Source: JAUIET01 sp039111475
GTDB taxonomy: Bacteria; Pseudomonadota; Gammaproteobacteria; Pseudomonadales; JAUIET01
DNA: 64,000 nucleotides
Assembly: GCA_039111475.1 (NCBI GenBank)
Contig: JBCCIP010000023.1
Location: forward strand, 1 to 64,000
Direction of reading: 5' to 3'
The translations under genes were made by a program, and so were the position numbers. The notes under the pieces were generated by a model. The model had not been told where the DNA came from. It made no database searches and saw only the letters and a program-made list of their open reading frames with translations. Positions 16,754 to 25,119 of the stretch are shown here, one piece after another (position 1 is the first letter of the stretch; each line of letters opens with the position of its first letter).

Positions 16754-16801
16754 TTAATTCATTATAGCGCTAAGCGAAATCCCAGTGAAAGAGGCTCTCC
16801 C

Positions 16802-18136
16802 ATGAACATCGAACAAGCGAATCAATTTCTGAAAGACAACAACGTCAAATTCGTTTTGGCCCAGTTTGTTGACATTCATGGCGTTGCGAAAACCAAATCT
16901 GTGCCGGCCCATTGTTTGGTTGATGTTGTTAACGAAGGCGCGGGTTTTGCAGGCTTTGCGGTCTGGGGCCTTGGCCAGGAACCGCATTCACCCGATTTTA
17001 TGGCTAGAGGGGATCTTAATAGCCTTAGCCTGGTGCCATGGCAGCCCGGTTACGCACGAATTGCTTGCACGGGTCATGTTAATGAAAAGCCCTACGCTTT
17101 GGATTCCAGGCAAGTTCTGCTCACTCAAATTGAGCGCCTGAACGAACGCGGTTGGACCTTAAATACTGGGCTTGAACCAGAGTTTTGCCTGATGAAGCGC
17201 GATGAGCAGGGCAAGATAGTGCTTGCCGATGATACCGATCGTCTGGACAAGCCTTGCTACGATTATAAGGGTTTATCTCGTTCGCGTGTGTTCCTGGAAA
17301 AATTTGTCGGCTCGTTGCAGGAAATTGGACTTGATGTGTACCAAATTGACCACGAAGACGCGAATGGCCAATTCGAAATTAACTACACCTATGCGGATGC
17401 CTTGACGTCTTGCGATCGCTTCGTGTTGGTGCGTATGGCCGGTAGTGAAATCGCCAATGAAATGGGCATGATCTGCTCGTTTATGCCCAAGCCAACCGCC
17501 AAGCGCACCGGCAATGGCATGCACATGCATATGTCGATTGCCACCGAAGACAACGACAATATTTTTAGCGACGACAGCGACAAAAATAATCTGGGCCTAT
17601 CGCAAACAGCCTATCACTTCATGGGCGGCTTGATCCATCACGCGAAAGCGCTGTGCGCGATTGCGGCGCCTACCGTGAATTCCTATAAACGGCTGGTTGT
17701 CGGAAATGCCTTATCCGGTGCCACTTGGGCGCCGGCGTACATCTCGTACGGTGATAATAACCGTTCCTCTATGGTGCGCGTACCTTACGGTCGTCTGGAG
17801 TTTCGCTTGGCGGACGCCGGTTGCAATCCCTATCTAATTCACGCGGCAGTGATTGCCGCAGGTCTGGATGGCGTGGATCGTGAGCTGGACCCAGGCACAC
17901 CGAAAAACATCAACCACTACACCCAAACGGCGGCCGAGCTTGCCGACATGGGCGTAGGCACTTTGCCACAAAGCTTGAAAGAGGCGTTAGACGCGCTCGC
18001 ACAAGATACCTTATTCAGTGAGCAACTGGGCAGCGGTATCATCAACGAATTTGCCAACCTCAAGACCATGGAATGGATTGAGTATCAACGTCAGGTATCC
18101 GAATGGGAGCTTGAACACTACGCTGAGTTTTTCTAG
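16802..18136 (+). CDS. glnT: Type III glutamine synthetase-like ligase (GlnT/GMAS family)
   Basis: A 444-residue glutamine-synthetase-fold ligase. The N-terminus (FVLAQFVDIHGVAKTKSVPA) and LVPWQPGYARIACTG closely follow GlnT and gamma-glutamylmethylamide synthetase. Catalytic-domain motifs include the glutamate/metal part LEPEFCLM, the ATP region KPTAKRTGNGMHMHMS and RLEFRLADAGCNPY. These enzymes join glutamate to ammonia or methylamine using ATP. Sequence alone cannot separate GMAS from GlnT. The partner genes glxB, glxC and glxD follow, as in the N-methylglutamate route where the amide is then used to make N-methylglutamate. The start has GAGG 7 nt upstream. No N-methylglutamate dehydrogenase genes are in the window. 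Confidence 0.9.
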   Translation: MNIEQANQFLKDNNVKFVLAQFVDIHGVAKTKSVPAHCLVDVVNEGAGFAGFAVWGLGQEPHSPDFMARGDLNSLSLVPWQPGYARIACTGHVNEKPYALDSRQVLLTQIERLNERGWTLNTGLEPEFCLMKRDEQGKIVLADDTDRLDKPCYDYKGLSRSRVFLEKFVGSLQEIGLDVYQIDHEDANGQFEINYTYADALTSCDRFVLVRMAGSEIANEMGMICSFMPKPTAKRTGNGMHMHMSIATEDNDNIFSDDSDKNNLGLSQTAYHFMGGLIHHAKALCAIAAPTVNSYKRLVVGNALSGATWAPAYISYGDNNRSSMVRVPYGRLEFRLADAGCNPYLIHAAVIAAGLDGVDRELDPGTPKNINHYTQTAAELADMGVGTLPQSLKEALDALAQDTLFSEQLGSGIINEFANLKTMEWIEYQRQVSEWELEHYAEFF

Positions 18137-18181
18137 TAGCTGATAAAACCTTCGAAAACCTGTTGAGAGTAGGGCAAAACT

Positions 18182-19102
18182 ATGTGCGGCATTGTTGGAC
18201 TGTACCTGAAAAATCGAGCGCTGGAGACTCAGCTTGGCGAATTGTTCGTACCTATGTTGGTTGCAATGAGTGATAGGGGCCCAGACAGCGCGGGCTTTGC
18301 GGTGTATCGCAATGAAGTGCACGGCAGCGATATCAAGCTGACATTGCAGAGCGGTAAAAAGACGCAAGACTGGCAATTGCTTGCGACGGCTCTGGCGTCT
18401 GAATTTGGCGTGAGCGTTCAAGTCACTCAAAACGCTAGCTCGGCCGTTTTACAGCTCAGCGCTGACGAAGCGACTGTACGGGAGTATTTAGAGTCCGAGC
18501 ACCCAGGCGTGAATTTGATGAGCGTAGGGCGCGCAATTGAAATTCTGAAAGGCACCGGTTTGCCGGCAGACATTTGCGAGCAATTTGATTTGCAGTCTAT
18601 GAATGGCACTCACATTATCGGTCATACCCGCATGGCAACCGAAAGCGATGTAACCACTGAAGGCTCACACCCTTTTTCAACCGGCATGGATCTGTGCCTG
18701 GTGCACAACGGTTCGTTCTCAAATCACAATCGCCTGCGCGAAGAGCTTAGGGCGCGTGGTATCCGAATTGAAACCGAGAATGATACCGAAGTGGCGGCAG
18801 GCTATTTAACCTGGCGCTTGCGTGAAGGTGATTCCTTGCGTCAAGCACTAACACGAGCCCTGGATGATCTGGATGGATTTTACACCCTGGCGATAGGCAC
18901 CAAAGATGGTTTCGCGGTATTGCGCGATCCCATTGCTTGCAAGCCTGCCGTGATGGCTGAAACCGAAGACTATGTGGCGATTGCCTCTGAATATCAGTCG
19001 CTATCTCACTTGCCTGGTATTCAGCAGGCGAGACTCTGGGAACCGGAGCCTGCCTTAGTATACGTCTGGGGCGAAGATCACGTTGCGAGTAAAGCGGCAT
19101 AG
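18182..19102 (+). CDS. glxB: Class II glutamine amidotransferase subunit (GlxB/MgsA-like)
   Basis: A 306-residue Ntn-type amidotransferase. Processing would expose Cys2 (MCGIVGLYL), the nucleophile of class II amidotransferases; SDRGPDSAGFA, GHTRMAT and LVHNGSFSNH are the family signatures. It would release the amino or methylamino group from a gamma-glutamyl amide and pass it to the FMN subunit. It lies 45 bp after the ligase gene and is followed by glxC and glxD, which together equal a split glutamate-synthase large subunit. Length and order match GlxB/MgsA. Confidence 0.9.
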   Translation: MCGIVGLYLKNRALETQLGELFVPMLVAMSDRGPDSAGFAVYRNEVHGSDIKLTLQSGKKTQDWQLLATALASEFGVSVQVTQNASSAVLQLSADEATVREYLESEHPGVNLMSVGRAIEILKGTGLPADICEQFDLQSMNGTHIIGHTRMATESDVTTEGSHPFSTGMDLCLVHNGSFSNHNRLREELRARGIRIETENDTEVAAGYLTWRLREGDSLRQALTRALDDLDGFYTLAIGTKDGFAVLRDPIACKPAVMAETEDYVAIASEYQSLSHLPGIQQARLWEPEPALVYVWGEDHVASKAA

Positions 19103-19160
19103 CTCCATTGGTGGTTCCACAGTTGGCTTTGGCGAATAGCGTAAACAAGCAGGAAAATAC

Positions 19161-19850
19161 ATGACCGACTTCGATTGCGACCGGCATACGGTTCGCGAAC
19201 TAAACCAGGCTCTTCATAGCGCTTGTTCACAGGGCGACAAATTCAATGTTGCCAATGTAAAAGGTCAGCATGCTTTGGCCTGTGGCATAGACAGCGACAT
19301 AGAAGTTAACATCGAAGGACACGCCGGATATTACTGTGCTGGAATGCACCAGAAAGGCAAAGTCATCATCAATGGCAACGCTGGCGTCGGCGTGGCTGAA
19401 AATATGATGTCGGGTACGGTGCATGTCAAAGGCAATGCCAGTCAGGCAGCCGGTGCCACTGCGCACGGTGGTTTGCTGATTATTGAGGGCGATGCGGCAG
19501 CACGATGTGGCATCTCCTTAAAAGGCGCACACATTGTTGTGAAAGGCAGTGTTGGTCACATGAGTTGCTTTATGGCTCAAGCCGGCGTCTTGGTGGTCTG
19601 CGGTGACGCGGGTGAAGCTTTGGGCGATTCTCTCTACGAAACTACTATCTATGTGCAAGGCGAGGTCAAATCGCTAGGCGCCGGTTGCGTAGAAAAAGAG
19701 CTATGTGAAGAGCATGCCAGCGAATTAAGCGCCCTGCTTGATGCGGCTGGCGTGGATGCCAGTGCGTCTTCTTTCAAACGGTATGGCACAGACCAAAGCT
19801 TGTACAATTTCACAGTAGACAATGCAGTGCTTGATGGAGGTACCTCATGA
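19161..19850 (+). CDS. glxC: GXGXG beta-helix subunit (GlxC/MgsB-like)
   Basis: A 229-residue protein equal to the C-terminal beta-helix domain of glutamate synthase. Repeated glycine-rich turns are visible (GNAGVGVAENMMSG, GNASQAAGATAHGG, GDAAARCGISLKG, GSVGHMSCFMAQAG, GDAGEALGDSLYE). In glutamate synthase this domain is structural, holding the two catalytic domains together. The start has AGGA 6 nt upstream. It overlaps glxD by 4 bp (ATGA), so the two are translationally coupled. Confidence 0.9.
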   Translation: MTDFDCDRHTVRELNQALHSACSQGDKFNVANVKGQHALACGIDSDIEVNIEGHAGYYCAGMHQKGKVIINGNAGVGVAENMMSGTVHVKGNASQAAGATAHGGLLIIEGDAAARCGISLKGAHIVVKGSVGHMSCFMAQAGVLVVCGDAGEALGDSLYETTIYVQGEVKSLGAGCVEKELCEEHASELSALLDAAGVDASASSFKRYGTDQSLYNFTVDNAVLDGGTS

Positions 19851-21166
19851 AGCCCAAAGCGCCAGGCTTGGTAGAATCATCGCTTTTTGACCGCTCAACG
19901 ATTGCAGAAATTGATCGCGCAGCGACTACCGGTATCTACGACATACGTGGTTTTGGCGCAAAACGAAGACTCCCGCATTTCGATGACTTGCTGTTTCTTG
20001 GTGCGAGCATGTCGCGCTATCCACTGGAGGGTTACCGCGAAACCTGTGCCACTGATGTGACATTGGGTGATCGTTCTGCAGAAAACCCCATTCACATCGA
20101 TATTCCGATTACTATTGCTGGAATGAGCTTTGGTGCGTTAAGTGCCCCGGCCAAAGAAGCGCTGGGTCGTGGTGCAAATCTGATGGGCACCAGTACAACC
20201 ACCGGTGATGGCGGCATGACACCAGAAGAGCGTGGGCATTCAGATAAGCTGGTCTATCAGTATCTACCGTCTCGTTATGGCATGAATCCCGACGACTTGC
20301 GCAAGGCCGATGCGATAGAAATTGTTCTTGGTCAGGGTGCCAAACCCGGCGGCGGCGGAATGTTAATGGGGCAAAAGATCACCGATCGTGTTGCCTCTAT
20401 GCGCACACTTCCTAAAGGTGTTGATCAACGCAGTGCTTGTCGGCATCCAGACTGGACGGGACCGGATGATTTGACCATCAAAGTGATAGAGCTTCGCGAA
20501 ATAACTGATTGGAAAGTGCCAATCTACATGAAGATCGGCGCTACGCGGACATACTATGACGTAAAACTTGCCGTAAAAGCCGGCGCTGATGTAATCGTGT
20601 TAGACGGTATGCAAGGTGGTACTGCCGCAACCCAAGATGTGTTTATCGAGCATGTAGGTATTCCAACCCTAGCAGCGATACCAGAAGCGGTGAGGGCATT
20701 GCAGGAAATGGGCATGCATCGTAAGGTACAACTCATTGTCTCTGGCGGTATTCGCAATGGGGCCGATGTTGCGAAATGCATGGCCCTGGGTGCGGATGCG
20801 GTTTCTATCGGGACGGCCGCGCTGATTGCGCTGGGGTGTAACCATCCTATGTACGATGAAGAATACAAGGCCATTGGCTCTGCCGCCGGCTTTTATGATG
20901 ATTACCATGAGGGCTTATGTCCTGCGGGGATCTCTACACAAGATCCAGAATTGATGAAGCGTCTAGATCCGAAATTAGGCGGCCGTCGATTGGCAAATTA
21001 TCTACAGTGTATAACGCTAGAGGCACAGACGATTGCGCGGGCCTGCGGAAAGTCGCACCTATTGAATTTGGAACCTGAGGATCTTGTGGCTGTGTCAGTT
21101 GAAGCCGCTGCCATGGCCAAGGTACCCTTGGCAGGAACCAACTGGGTGCCGGGGCAGAACGACTGA
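19847..21166 (+). CDS. glxD: FMN-binding glutamate-synthase-type subunit (GlxD/MgsC-like)
   Basis: A 439-residue FMN-barrel protein related to the synthase domain of GltB. Features are GGGGMLMGQKI, KVPIYMKIGATRTYYDVKLA, IVLDGMQGGTAATQD and the phosphate-binding IVSGGIRNGADVAKCMALGA. The cysteine triad that binds a 3Fe-4S cluster in GltB is not kept (only EGLCPAGISTQ has a cysteine), as in GlxD-type proteins. It would use 2-oxoglutarate and the nitrogen delivered by GlxB to form glutamate or N-methylglutamate. The end of the protein (ACGKSHLLNLEPEDL, then PLAGTNWVPGQ) is typical. It is the last gene of the four-gene ligase-synthase operon; a LysR gene follows after 27 bp. Confidence 0.9.
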   Translation: MKPKAPGLVESSLFDRSTIAEIDRAATTGIYDIRGFGAKRRLPHFDDLLFLGASMSRYPLEGYRETCATDVTLGDRSAENPIHIDIPITIAGMSFGALSAPAKEALGRGANLMGTSTTTGDGGMTPEERGHSDKLVYQYLPSRYGMNPDDLRKADAIEIVLGQGAKPGGGGMLMGQKITDRVASMRTLPKGVDQRSACRHPDWTGPDDLTIKVIELREITDWKVPIYMKIGATRTYYDVKLAVKAGADVIVLDGMQGGTAATQDVFIEHVGIPTLAAIPEAVRALQEMGMHRKVQLIVSGGIRNGADVAKCMALGADAVSIGTAALIALGCNHPMYDEEYKAIGSAAGFYDDYHEGLCPAGISTQDPELMKRLDPKLGGRRLANYLQCITLEAQTIARACGKSHLLNLEPEDLVAVSVEAAAMAKVPLAGTNWVPGQND

Positions 21167-21193
21167 CGCCTGCGGCCATCGGAGCATGATGAT

Positions 21194-22096
21194 ATGTCCC
21201 GAATAGGTGTACATCTTAATGGCCTACGTGCATTTGAGGCAGCGGCTCGCTTGTCTAGTTTTAGCAAGGCAGCCGATGAGTTGCACATCAGTCATTCAAC
21301 GGTCAGTCATCACATCAAAGGCCTGGAACAGTCTTTGGGTATCGATCTCTTTGTGCGGCAAAATCGTCGGGTGGTGTTAACTCAAGCGGGCAGAGACCTG
21401 GTGCCGGTGTTGCGCGAATCGTTTGAAAATATATCTCGGCAGCTTGATCAAATTAAGCAAGGAGACAAGGCGCCAGTCCTGCGCGTTACAGTCACTCCCT
21501 CGTTTGCTACGAAGTGGCTGGTACCACGATTGAAGAAGTTTCGCGAGGCACGACCAGATATCGATTTATTGGTGAAGCCGTCGTTGGCCTTGTCGGATTA
21601 CCGTCAAGATCGATTTGACGTTGGTATTCGCTCAGGGCTTGGTCAGTGGCCCAGGCTAAAATCTGAGTTGTTGATGGCAACGCATATGTCGCCTCTATGC
21701 AGTCCCGATTTAATTGCAGAATCGTCTGCACTGACGGCTCCAATTGATGTTTTGCAACACACTTTATTGAATGCAGACACCGGCGAAACAGCTGGTACAG
21801 CCTCGGAATGGCATGCCTGGTTGGACGCTCTGGGCATCAACGAATTTGGAAACCCGCGGCAATTGTCGTTTGAAGATCCAGCGCTTGCGCTGAATGCCGC
21901 TGTCGATGGCCTGGGTATTGCAATGGGTTATGTAGAGCTGGCCGCTGACGACCTTGCCGCTGGCCGACTGGTACAACCGTTTGCTGCTCAAATCGAGCAT
22001 CCATGGTCGTATTATATCGTTACGCCTGAGGACGATTCAGCCAGTCCGCTGGCAGATGTATTTTGTGATTGGTTGCGCGCGGAAATGTGGCAGTGA
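21194..22096 (+). CDS. LysR-family regulator, GcvA-like
   Basis: A 300-residue LysR regulator: winged helix-turn-helix at residues about 8-66 (FEAAARLSSFSKAADELHIS then HSTVSHHIKGLEQSLG) and a periplasmic-binding-type effector domain (LRVTVTPSFATKWLVPRLKKF, then FDVGIRSG). The FATKWLVPRL stretch is typical of the GcvA/AmpR subgroup, which often senses amino acids. It lies 27 bp after glxD on the same strand and is convergent with the BCCT gene, with 5 bp between the stops. It could be co-transcribed with glnT-glxBCD or act on the BCCT/hydrolase set. GGAG 10 nt upstream supports the ATG at 21194. Confidence 0.93.
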   Translation: MSRIGVHLNGLRAFEAAARLSSFSKAADELHISHSTVSHHIKGLEQSLGIDLFVRQNRRVVLTQAGRDLVPVLRESFENISRQLDQIKQGDKAPVLRVTVTPSFATKWLVPRLKKFREARPDIDLLVKPSLALSDYRQDRFDVGIRSGLGQWPRLKSELLMATHMSPLCSPDLIAESSALTAPIDVLQHTLLNADTGETAGTASEWHAWLDALGINEFGNPRQLSFEDPALALNAAVDGLGIAMGYVELAADDLAAGRLVQPFAAQIEHPWSYYIVTPEDDSASPLADVFCDWLRAEMWQ

Positions 22097-22101
22097 GCCT
22101 A

Positions 22102-23595
22102 CTACTGGTCTCGACCTAAGGTTGTCGCCAATACCAGGCCATACCAAAGCGTGGGCAGTACGATTATAGAGACTGGTACCGCCGTTATTACAATGAACGA
22201 CTGTAGTGCGGCAATACCTCCTGACCCCAGCTTTAGCAAAATAATAGCCAACACGCCTAACATTACGCCCCAAAATAGACGCACAACGCGCGGTGGGTCG
22301 TCGCTGCCTGACAATACCATGGAGATGGTGTAAGTCATTGAATCGCCAGTAGTGGCAACAAATATAGTTGTTAGCACCAGAAACAGAATAGACACTATAA
22401 ATCCATACGGCAGGTTCTGGGTGATTGCCAGCAATGCCGCAGGCATATTAAACCCTTCGAACGGCTTGGAGATAATTCCCGCTTCCGCGATTTCCATGGC
22501 CAGGCCTGTACCTCCAACGACGCTAATCCAGAATGAGGTTGCAATCGGGGCAAAGAGAGAAATAGCGAAGATCATTTGTCGAATGCTGCGCCCATTGGAA
22601 ATGCGGACTACAAACATAGCCATTAGTGGGGCGTAACCAACGAACCAACCGAAATAGAAAATGGACCAGGTACTCAGCCATGCATCGTCACCCCTAAACA
22701 AAGCCATAGGCACCAATTGGCGCACTTCAATCGCATTCGCGTTCAAAAAGCTTTGTAAGATGAATTGGGTAGGGCCAAACATTAAAATGAAGCCCATCAG
22801 ACACAATGCCAGAATGACGTTGAACGTGCTCAATAGTTGAATGCCGCGGTGAATACCAGAGACAGTAGACAAGGTGTAGACGCCTATCAAAAACACGATA
22901 ATCATAGACTGCGTTAGGTAAACGTCTGGTGTGCCAAACAATGCAGCCAAGCCGTAACTGACTTGCAAACCGAGAAAGCCGATCGGGCCAACAGTGCCTG
23001 CAGCAACCGCTACTATGCAGGCCGCATCAATCACGCTGCCAAACCAGCTGTCCATCACCCAACGACCCAGCAATGGGTAGAGCAGGGTGCGTGGTCTTAA
23101 CGGCAAGCCTTTCTCGTAGTGCAGATGCGCCAATACCATGGTGGCCATGCCACCGTACATGGCCCAACTGAGATACCCCCAATGGAAATAGGTTTGCGCA
23201 AGCGCGTTGTGTGCAAGCTGCTGGGCGCCAGCACTGACATCAAACAGAGGAGGTGACGAGACAAAATGCGCGATAGGTTCTGCGGCGGCAAAGAACACGC
23301 CTCCGGCCGCCAACAACGTGCATAGAATGACACTGAACCATTTGAAAGTGGGCATTTCGGGCTGGGGGAGTGAGCCAATGTTTGTGTTACCTGCGGGTGA
23401 CAGTGCAACCAATAGGGCGATGAAGAAATTGGCCAGCGCGAATACCTGCCAGTAAGCACCAAAGTACTTTACCGACCAGGCATACGCTGTAGTGACCCAG
23501 GCGGAAAGCAGCCCTATATCAATCAGAGCAGTGGCGACAAACGCTAGCAAGAAGCCACCGCTTAATGCAAAAGCGAGTGTGCCGCCGGTGCTCAC
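22102..23595 (-). CDS. BCCT-family transporter
   Basis: A 497-residue inner-membrane carrier of the betaine/carnitine/choline family with about 12 membrane helices. The family marks FFAAAEPIAHF, YFHWGYLSWAMYG and RISNGRSIRQM are present. In betaine carriers the helix before RISxGR reads like FYWAWWISW; here it is FYFGWFVGY, so several substrate-cage tryptophans are changed and a non-betaine substrate is likely. The start is GTG at 23595 with only a weak ribosome site, 6 bp after the PTER-like gene. It is the last gene of a minus-strand set with the Rieske oxygenase, RidA and the hydrolase, and probably imports their substrate. Confidence 0.92.
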   Translation of the reverse strand: MSTGGTLAFALSGGFLLAFVATALIDIGLLSAWVTTAYAWSVKYFGAYWQVFALANFFIALLVALSPAGNTNIGSLPQPEMPTFKWFSVILCTLLAAGGVFFAAAEPIAHFVSSPPLFDVSAGAQQLAHNALAQTYFHWGYLSWAMYGGMATMVLAHLHYEKGLPLRPRTLLYPLLGRWVMDSWFGSVIDAACIVAVAAGTVGPIGFLGLQVSYGLAALFGTPDVYLTQSMIIVFLIGVYTLSTVSGIHRGIQLLSTFNVILALCLMGFILMFGPTQFILQSFLNANAIEVRQLVPMALFRGDDAWLSTWSIFYFGWFVGYAPLMAMFVVRISNGRSIRQMIFAISLFAPIATSFWISVVGGTGLAMEIAEAGIISKPFEGFNMPAALLAITQNLPYGFIVSILFLVLTTIFVATTGDSMTYTISMVLSGSDDPPRVVRLFWGVMLGVLAIILLKLGSGGIAALQSFIVITAVPVSIIVLPTLWYGLVLATTLGRDQ

Positions 23596-23601
23596 GATAG
23601 C

Positions 23602-24666
23602 TTATGCAAAACTGTAAATGCGTTTTGGATTGTCAACAATCAGTGTCGCCACCTGTTCTGCGCTGAGGCCACGTTGATGCAGTCGTGGCACTACGTTGGT
23701 GATCAGATGGTCGTAGCCGAGGCCGCCGTATTTGTGCAGGCGGTGCTTGGTGGCTACATCGTGTGACAGCAACACTTGATGCTCAAAACCGTTTTCAAAA
23801 TGCCAGAGTATCACGTCCATTCGCGCGGCGTCCGAAGGCATATCGACCTTGGGGTTAGGCGGGTAATACGAACTCTCATTGCCAAACAGATCGTATTCCA
23901 AATAACAGCCCGTTTCCGCGAGGTCTTTAAGCCAAGCACGGTCCAGGCAGGTTCGATCAATGTGGCAGATAATAGTTCGGCTTAGATCACCGCCTGCTTT
24001 TGCTACTTCTTCGGCTATTTCAACCGGCGATTTAGGGTCCCGGCCCGGGTGAACCATCAGCGGTGCACCAGTTTCTTTCTGTGCTTCTGTTGCAGCACGC
24101 AAACTCTTTTTTTCGTTACGGTCCCAGGGGTAAGCGCAGCCGATTTCACCAATCAAGCCTGCGCGAACCTGTTGATCGCCAACCCCGTGTTCAATGTCAC
24201 GGATGATTTCGTCGGTGATTGTTTGTTCCGGCTTGTCGTCCATGTCGTCTGGGTGTGTCACGCCAAGATAGTAGCCTGCGCCCATAATGATCTGGATGTT
24301 GGCTTGCCTGGCTATTCGTTGCAGGGTTTCCGGTTCGCGGCCAAGGCCTATGTTGGTCGGGTCCACAATGCTGCGACCGCCCGCATCAATAAAACGCTTT
24401 AATTCACTAACGGCCAGGTCTTCTTCATCAAGATCCACATTATGACGATTGGAGGTCCAATGGTACGCCACCCAACCACGGTTTTGCAGCGTGATTTGTT
24501 CGTGCGCCAATTGCTTTCCAGCTGCATCTTCGGGCTCAGTGAACATCCACCAACCATCAAAGATCACATGATCGTGCGCCAAGGTAATGCCAAGCTGGTC
24601 GCCGTCTATAGGCCCCAATACGGTTTGAACCTTGCCAGACATCTCCGATCTGTTGGATTGGCTCAT
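23602..24666 (-). CDS. Phosphotriesterase-related (PTER-like) metal-dependent hydrolase
   Basis: A 354-residue amidohydrolase-superfamily protein. Metal ligands are all visible: HxH at H31/H33 (LAHDHVIFD), bridging glutamate E174 (LIGEIGC), H206 (MVHPGRD), H235 (ICHIDRT) and D303 (LLSHDVATKHRL). A glutamate instead of a carbamylated lysine as bridge is typical of the PTER branch. Mammalian PTER has been reported to hydrolyse N-acetyltaurine; bacterial members are mostly uncharacterised, so an amide, lactone or ester substrate is open. It overlaps the RidA gene by 4 bp (ATGA) and precedes the BCCT gene by 6 bp, so the three form a tight unit. Confidence 0.88.
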   Translation of the reverse strand: MSQSNRSEMSGKVQTVLGPIDGDQLGITLAHDHVIFDGWWMFTEPEDAAGKQLAHEQITLQNRGWVAYHWTSNRHNVDLDEEDLAVSELKRFIDAGGRSIVDPTNIGLGREPETLQRIARQANIQIIMGAGYYLGVTHPDDMDDKPEQTITDEIIRDIEHGVGDQQVRAGLIGEIGCAYPWDRNEKKSLRAATEAQKETGAPLMVHPGRDPKSPVEIAEEVAKAGGDLSRTIICHIDRTCLDRAWLKDLAETGCYLEYDLFGNESSYYPPNPKVDMPSDAARMDVILWHFENGFEHQVLLSHDVATKHRLHKYGGLGYDHLITNVVPRLHQRGLSAEQVATLIVDNPKRIYSFA

Positions 24667-25055
24667 TCGGGCAGAACAGCTCTCGCGCTAATTTCGACCA
24701 GCAAGCCTTCAAACGCAAGGCTCACACCGCCAACGACGGTTCCTGCAGGACCAGGTCCGTTGAAGAACTCCGCGCGTGCATCAAATGCCGCCTGGCGATA
24801 GCGAATATCGGTGAGAAAAATATCCAGCGCCACTACGTCGTCCATGCTGCCGCCGGCTGCTTCCATGTAACTGGCGATATGTCGCAGGCATTGGCGGCAT
24901 TGCTCCAGGGGATCATTGGGACCAACAAGCTCGCCGTTATCCAATGCGATTTGCCCGGAGATAAACAGCTGATTCCCCAATTTGCAGCATTGTGATGCAA
25001 CACCGGGTTGAGCAGGCTCAGCCACGTTGGGAATGGATACACTCTCTCGTCGCAT
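24663..25055 (-). CDS. RidA/YjgF family protein
   Basis: A 130-residue protein of the RidA family. It has GNQLFISGQIALD, the 'LRHIASYMEAAGGSMDDVVA' helix region and a C-terminal LLVEISARAVLPE where the family places its active-site arginine. RidA proteins hydrolyse reactive enamines and imines formed during amine and amino-acid metabolism. Within this operon it could clear an imine made after oxidative N-dealkylation by the Rieske enzyme. The gene sits 64 bp after the Rieske gene and overlaps the PTER-like gene by 4 bp. Confidence 0.9.
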   Translation of the reverse strand: MRRESVSIPNVAEPAQPGVASQCCKLGNQLFISGQIALDNGELVGPNDPLEQCRQCLRHIASYMEAAGGSMDDVVALDIFLTDIRYRQAAFDARAEFFNGPGPAGTVVGGVSLAFEGLLVEISARAVLPE

Positions 25056-25119
25056 ACTTTTTCCTGTTGTTATTGATTATTGCGCCGTCATATTACGGTC
25101 TGCCTATCCGCAGAGTTTA

